Assembly: GCF_028476545.1 (NCBI RefSeq)
Contig: NW_026733013.1
Span: forward strand, 1 to 64,000
Length of the DNA: 64,000 nucleotides
Reading direction: 5' to 3'
DNA from: Physella acuta
Taxonomy: Eukaryota; Mollusca; Gastropoda; Physidae
The notes under the pieces: model-generated
Told to the model about the DNA's origin: nothing
Databases searched by the model: none
What the model saw: only the letters and a program-made list of their open reading frames with translations
Translations under genes and position numbers: made by a program
In this document: positions 60,476 through 64,000 of the stretch, one piece after another
How positions within the stretch are numbered: position 1 is the stretch's first letter
Layout of the letters: each line of letters starts with the position of its first letter

Positions 60476-60932
60476 ACACCCATTATCAGACAGATGTTAT
60501 ATTGTGAACACAAAAAAGCCCAGGTGTGTGCTGATTAGTGCCAGCCAACTGAGGGGATGGTAGGGAAATATTAGGATACACTAGCAGCAGTAGAGATGGC
60601 ATTGTTGTGTTTTAAACAAAGAGATTAATAGAAGGGAAATATAGCAATTTGCTGAGATGGTTGAATCAGTGTTGTGATAGCTAGGAATTGGTGAATTTTT
60701 CATGTCATATTTGTAGTTAAAGGAAGATATCTTTTTTTTTGTAATACTATACATGTACACCTAGACTAGAGTTGAGTGTGTGAAATAAGTGTGAAACAGT
60801 GGATGGATTTAAAGACTTTTACTTTGTAGGACACACTGTAGTCACCCAACTTTCTTTATGTTTCTAGATATAATGCATCAACTTTTAAATCAATAAAAGA
60901 ACATGGCTAAAACATAAAAAAATTATAAAAAC

Positions 60933-60981
60933 CTTTATCTGGCTGGGTAATAGTTCCAGAGCTGGTTGGTGATCCACTTTG
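60933..60981 (-). CDS. phtf: PHTF-family membrane protein, short linker exon (most upstream found)
   Basis: 49 nt, phase 0 start and one base left at GATAAAG|GTTTTT, which joins the next exon to give Val in VSCVIWEG. Acceptor TTTCTTTTAAACAG. Encodes QSGSPTSSGTITQPDK, a Ser/Thr-rich linker of the kind that precedes SCVIWEG in PHTF. It has no strong sequence match of its own, so support is from splice sites, phase and position. Earlier exons (N-terminal PHTF domain) were not found up to 64000. Confidence 0.75.
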
Positions 60982-60989
60982 CTGTTTAA

Positions 60990-63900
60990 AAGAAAACCAG
61001 AAAACAAGTTAGGCTTTTACTGATAGAACAATAATAGAATAATAAAATGTCAAATATCCATTCAAAATTTTCCCACCACTCCATTCATATGATTTAGGTA
61101 AAATAATTTAATAATTTAAATCAAAATCTAATTTTAAATGTACTAAGAAATAAAATCTGTAAAGAAATAAAATATTTTTAGAAGCACTTTTAAATTTTAA
61201 AAAAGTGAAGCAATAGCGATACATCTAGGCAAGTTAATCAAAGAAATCAAAAAACTAAATGTACACATGTTATAATAGCTACATTTACTACCACAACTTT
61301 TGTGCAAATAATAAAAAAGCAGATTATATTTTACTAATTAATTTTTTTCCACAACAAAATAACCTTACTATCAACAGACAACCTGTTAATAATATCATTT
61401 TAATAATTTTATATGCCAATATAGCAGGAGAGAGAGGTTAGGCAATATACATGTTTCAGCCAGTCTATTTATTGATTGGTTTGGTAATTAGAAGACAATA
61501 TTTTATATAGAGACATGCACCATATTAATTTAGCTTCCATTATGTGTAAATTATTTTAACATTTAAACAGTGATATTTACAGCCAACACATCTAACAGGC
61601 CAAAAATATTGAAACTAAATATTTCTATCAAGAACAAACACAAACTATTAGGATGAAGGTCCCAGGTCATCTAAAAAGAATGACATTAAAAAAATAATCA
61701 AGGAAGTGGGTATAAACACAGGGTATCCAGGTTCTGGGACTTTGTTTATATCTTTAAGTTTTGCCAGGTTTGGGAATTAGTTTGAATTCTTTTGGATTGC
61801 CCAAAGCTATTTTAAACTTAAGGTACCAGGAATAATAAATGCAACTTGCCAAACATGTGCCTTGCCCAAAGCTATATTAAACTTGATACCATGAATAATA
61901 AATGCTCTTGCCAAGCTATCACCTCAATAAACAGCATGAAATCAGTCTTGTGGGAAATTAACTAGCCATGTTTACCTAACTATTTTTGTCCATAACCAAT
62001 ACCTTGGTGCAGTTGAGTTGGATGGTAAAAACGATTAAAGAAGTATGACCAGAAAGTTTTGTTATTTTTAGTGCATTGAAGCTTGTGCGTTACTTCAGCA
62101 AACTGGAGCATCGCAGGTAGAGATTTTAAGATGCATACAGAAGAAGGTGTACCCTTTAAAATTGTAGTGCCATGGGTTACACAGTTCAATCATAAAGGTG
62201 TTTTTTTTATATTTTGCAGAATAAATGTAAGCACAGAATGTGCAGTTTTTTTTTTTTTTTTTTTTTAAGGTAAAACTTTACAACTAAGAATTTTTTATGA
62301 TAATTTAATATGAGGCATACATTTTTTTTAAATGTTATTAATAATCAAATTAACCATGATATAGCCATTAATTATCATTTGCACTTAATTATCCAGTTAT
62401 CAAATGATCTTTTATGTTAGCACTTATGAAAATAATCATTATTAGAACTTAACTTATTTAAACATTTAGAACTTAAAAATAGCTGCAAACAGCTACCGCT
62501 TATTTAAATATCTAAACTAGCAGATTAATTATTTTTTTAAATTAAGTCACTGCTTTAATCAATAGCATACATTTTTAAAGTTGTTAATCTAGCCGTTACA
62601 TCTGTGAGAATTAAATTGAAAATTAAAGAAAAAAAAGTTTTTAAAAAATCACACTTGCAGTCTAAATCACTGAATGAGTAAAATGTACCACTGAAGTGTG
62701 TTAGTTTCTAGCACCTACACCAGGTCATTAAAGATGGTAAAATTTCCATGGTTTTGTTTTTTTCCACCTCTACAGAAAAAAGTAGCAGTACAAATTCGAA
62801 TATAGGAGGAAAAAATAAATATGGTGAAATAAAAATCTTGTAAGACTTAGTACTTGTATTTTGCGATAAAGGATGCTCGCATTGGTCGTACAACCTGGGG
62901 GTAACAATCCATTGGCTGTCTGTTTAAAAAAATATAAAATTTCAAAAAAATATTCATAAAAACATCAACAAGTGCTATGACAAGCTGTTTTTTTTTTGGT
63001 GTTTCCATTGTGAGGCTTTCAGATGGGCTGGTTGTATCCCCCAAACATATAAACACACATATATGTTAACTTTCTTAGATATCAGACTTGCTTCCTAGTA
63101 TTGGTAGCTCTTTATACTGATCAAACCTAGCTTAAAATATCTAAAGTGGTGGAGCCCATCATAATAGTAATACATTTAGAGTTAGGGTAAGTGGGGGTAG
63201 GGAGTGATAAGCTGCCAATTAGCTAAAGGAGCAAAATATACCAAATGAAAAAAAAAAACAAGTAGTGATGAGGAAAAAAAAAACATGCAGTGAGAAATGT
63301 TAATGACTGCCAGTTTCAGGAAATGAAAAAATAAAAAATAAAAAACTGCAATAAGACAATCCACACCCAGCAACTCCCTGCAACTTAATACAGAAGAACT
63401 GCAGCAACAAAAGGGTTGATTAAAAAGCTGCAAAAAATAGCCGCTCTCTCGTGTTGGCTGTAACTAAATGAGCAAACTTGCACAAGATTTTCACTAACAA
63501 GAAAGCTAACATGCTGCCATGTTGTAATTAGTCAAAAGTCCCAGCACATGTGAAGGCATAATTAAGTGTAAGGATATTAATTAAACAATACCTGGGTTGA
63601 CTGAGGCAGGCAGCCAGGCTGCAAACCCTTATATTGGGAGAAAGTGCAAAAATGTAAACTAAACAATTAAAACAAGCCAAATTGGCAAACCTGAAGTTAT
63701 ATGCACCAGGGCCTATTGTAAATTTATAATACAAAATAATTTCACAGTAGATGTTTGTCAAAACTATATTATGTGGAACACAAGACCATGGTGCATTAAA
63801 TATTAACTTAATTATTCAGTAAACATAATCAAATAAAGAATACAGAACAAATTTTTATTTAAAAGCAGAAGTTATCTAAGTGATCTACAATTAAGTCTTG

Positions 63901-64000
63901 TTATTTAACCAAAACTTAGTTTAACTGCTATGATCCAGAACCTTCTACTTCAGAAAAATCTTCAAGATAATGAAGAAATCTCAACGTTATCCTTTCCCCG
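60990..64000. other. PHTF intron or 5' region, no exon identified
   Basis: AT-rich with poly-T (62246-62267) and poly-A runs. Short minus-strand open frames (for example 62189-61980 and 63433-63182) lack splice-bounded PHTF similarity. A short open stretch at the right edge (about 63925-64000, minus, reading YLEDFSEVEGSGS before a stop) could be an exon end but cannot be judged here. Confidence 0.4.

Noticed and set aside
61980-62189. Possible further PHTF exon
   Set aside because: No similarity to PHTF, no flanking splice sites in a matching phase.

Overview
This is a metazoan nuclear genome window. It is AT-rich, intron-rich and crowded with minisatellites, microsatellites, tRNA-derived SINEs and small hAT-like elements. 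Two genes are recognisable and both lie on the minus strand. The SINE type (tRNA head with GTTCGAATCC B box, and a body resembling sequences I know from heterobranch snails) suggests a gastropod mollusc. The species call is inference; 'bilaterian' is secure from the genes.

Gene 1 (about 1.3-24.1 kb, minus strand) is a GATA zinc-finger transcription factor. A GC-rich first coding exon (24097-22486, 537 codons plus one base) is Ser/Pro-rich and carries a GATA1/2/3-like motif (DVDDFFDNLD). It joins in phase 1 across a 19-kb intron to an exon at 3419-3139 encoding a CX2CX17CX2C GATA finger (EGRECVNCG...LCNACGLY). The residues after the finger are divergent ([12 protein letters not shown], then acidic and Pro-rich). 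A 60-nt phase-0/0 candidate exon lies at 1342-1283. The C-terminal finger must lie beyond the left edge. The 19-kb intron holds nearly all repeats between 3.4 and 22.5 kb, including a 28-copy minisatellite that is G-rich on the transcribed sense, a 25-copy 48-bp minisatellite, and a tight cluster of GATAA sites (7.73-7.89 kb). More GATA sites lie 5' of the gene: two identical GATAATTATCTG palindromes within 410 bp of the ATG, and a GATAA-rich block at 32.1-32.5 kb. These could be autoregulatory.

The middle (24.1-56.4 kb) has no convincing protein-coding gene. It holds AT-rich sequence, SINEs, hAT-like MITEs with exact 8-bp target duplications, (TA)n tracts, several minisatellites, and two unclassified repeats. 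One of these, at 44.19-46.18 kb, carries six internal copies of about 162 bp. A unique segment at 32.1-33.5 kb (GATA sites, two GCATGCGCA-type NRF1 boxes, one TGACGTCA) is the best candidate regulatory region.

Gene 2 (60.98-56.41 kb, minus strand) is the 3' half of a PHTF-family gene (PHTF1/2, an ER multi-pass membrane protein). Eight exons join in frame to 349 residues ending at a TGA; upstream exons were not found in 61-64 kb and probably lie to the right. The acceptor of its penultimate exon has been tandemly copied four times as a minisatellite that stays in frame, so each copy is a usable-looking alternative 3' splice site adding 18, 34 or 50 residues.

No retrovirus, LTR element, Polinton, CRISPR array, rRNA or functional tRNA gene was seen.
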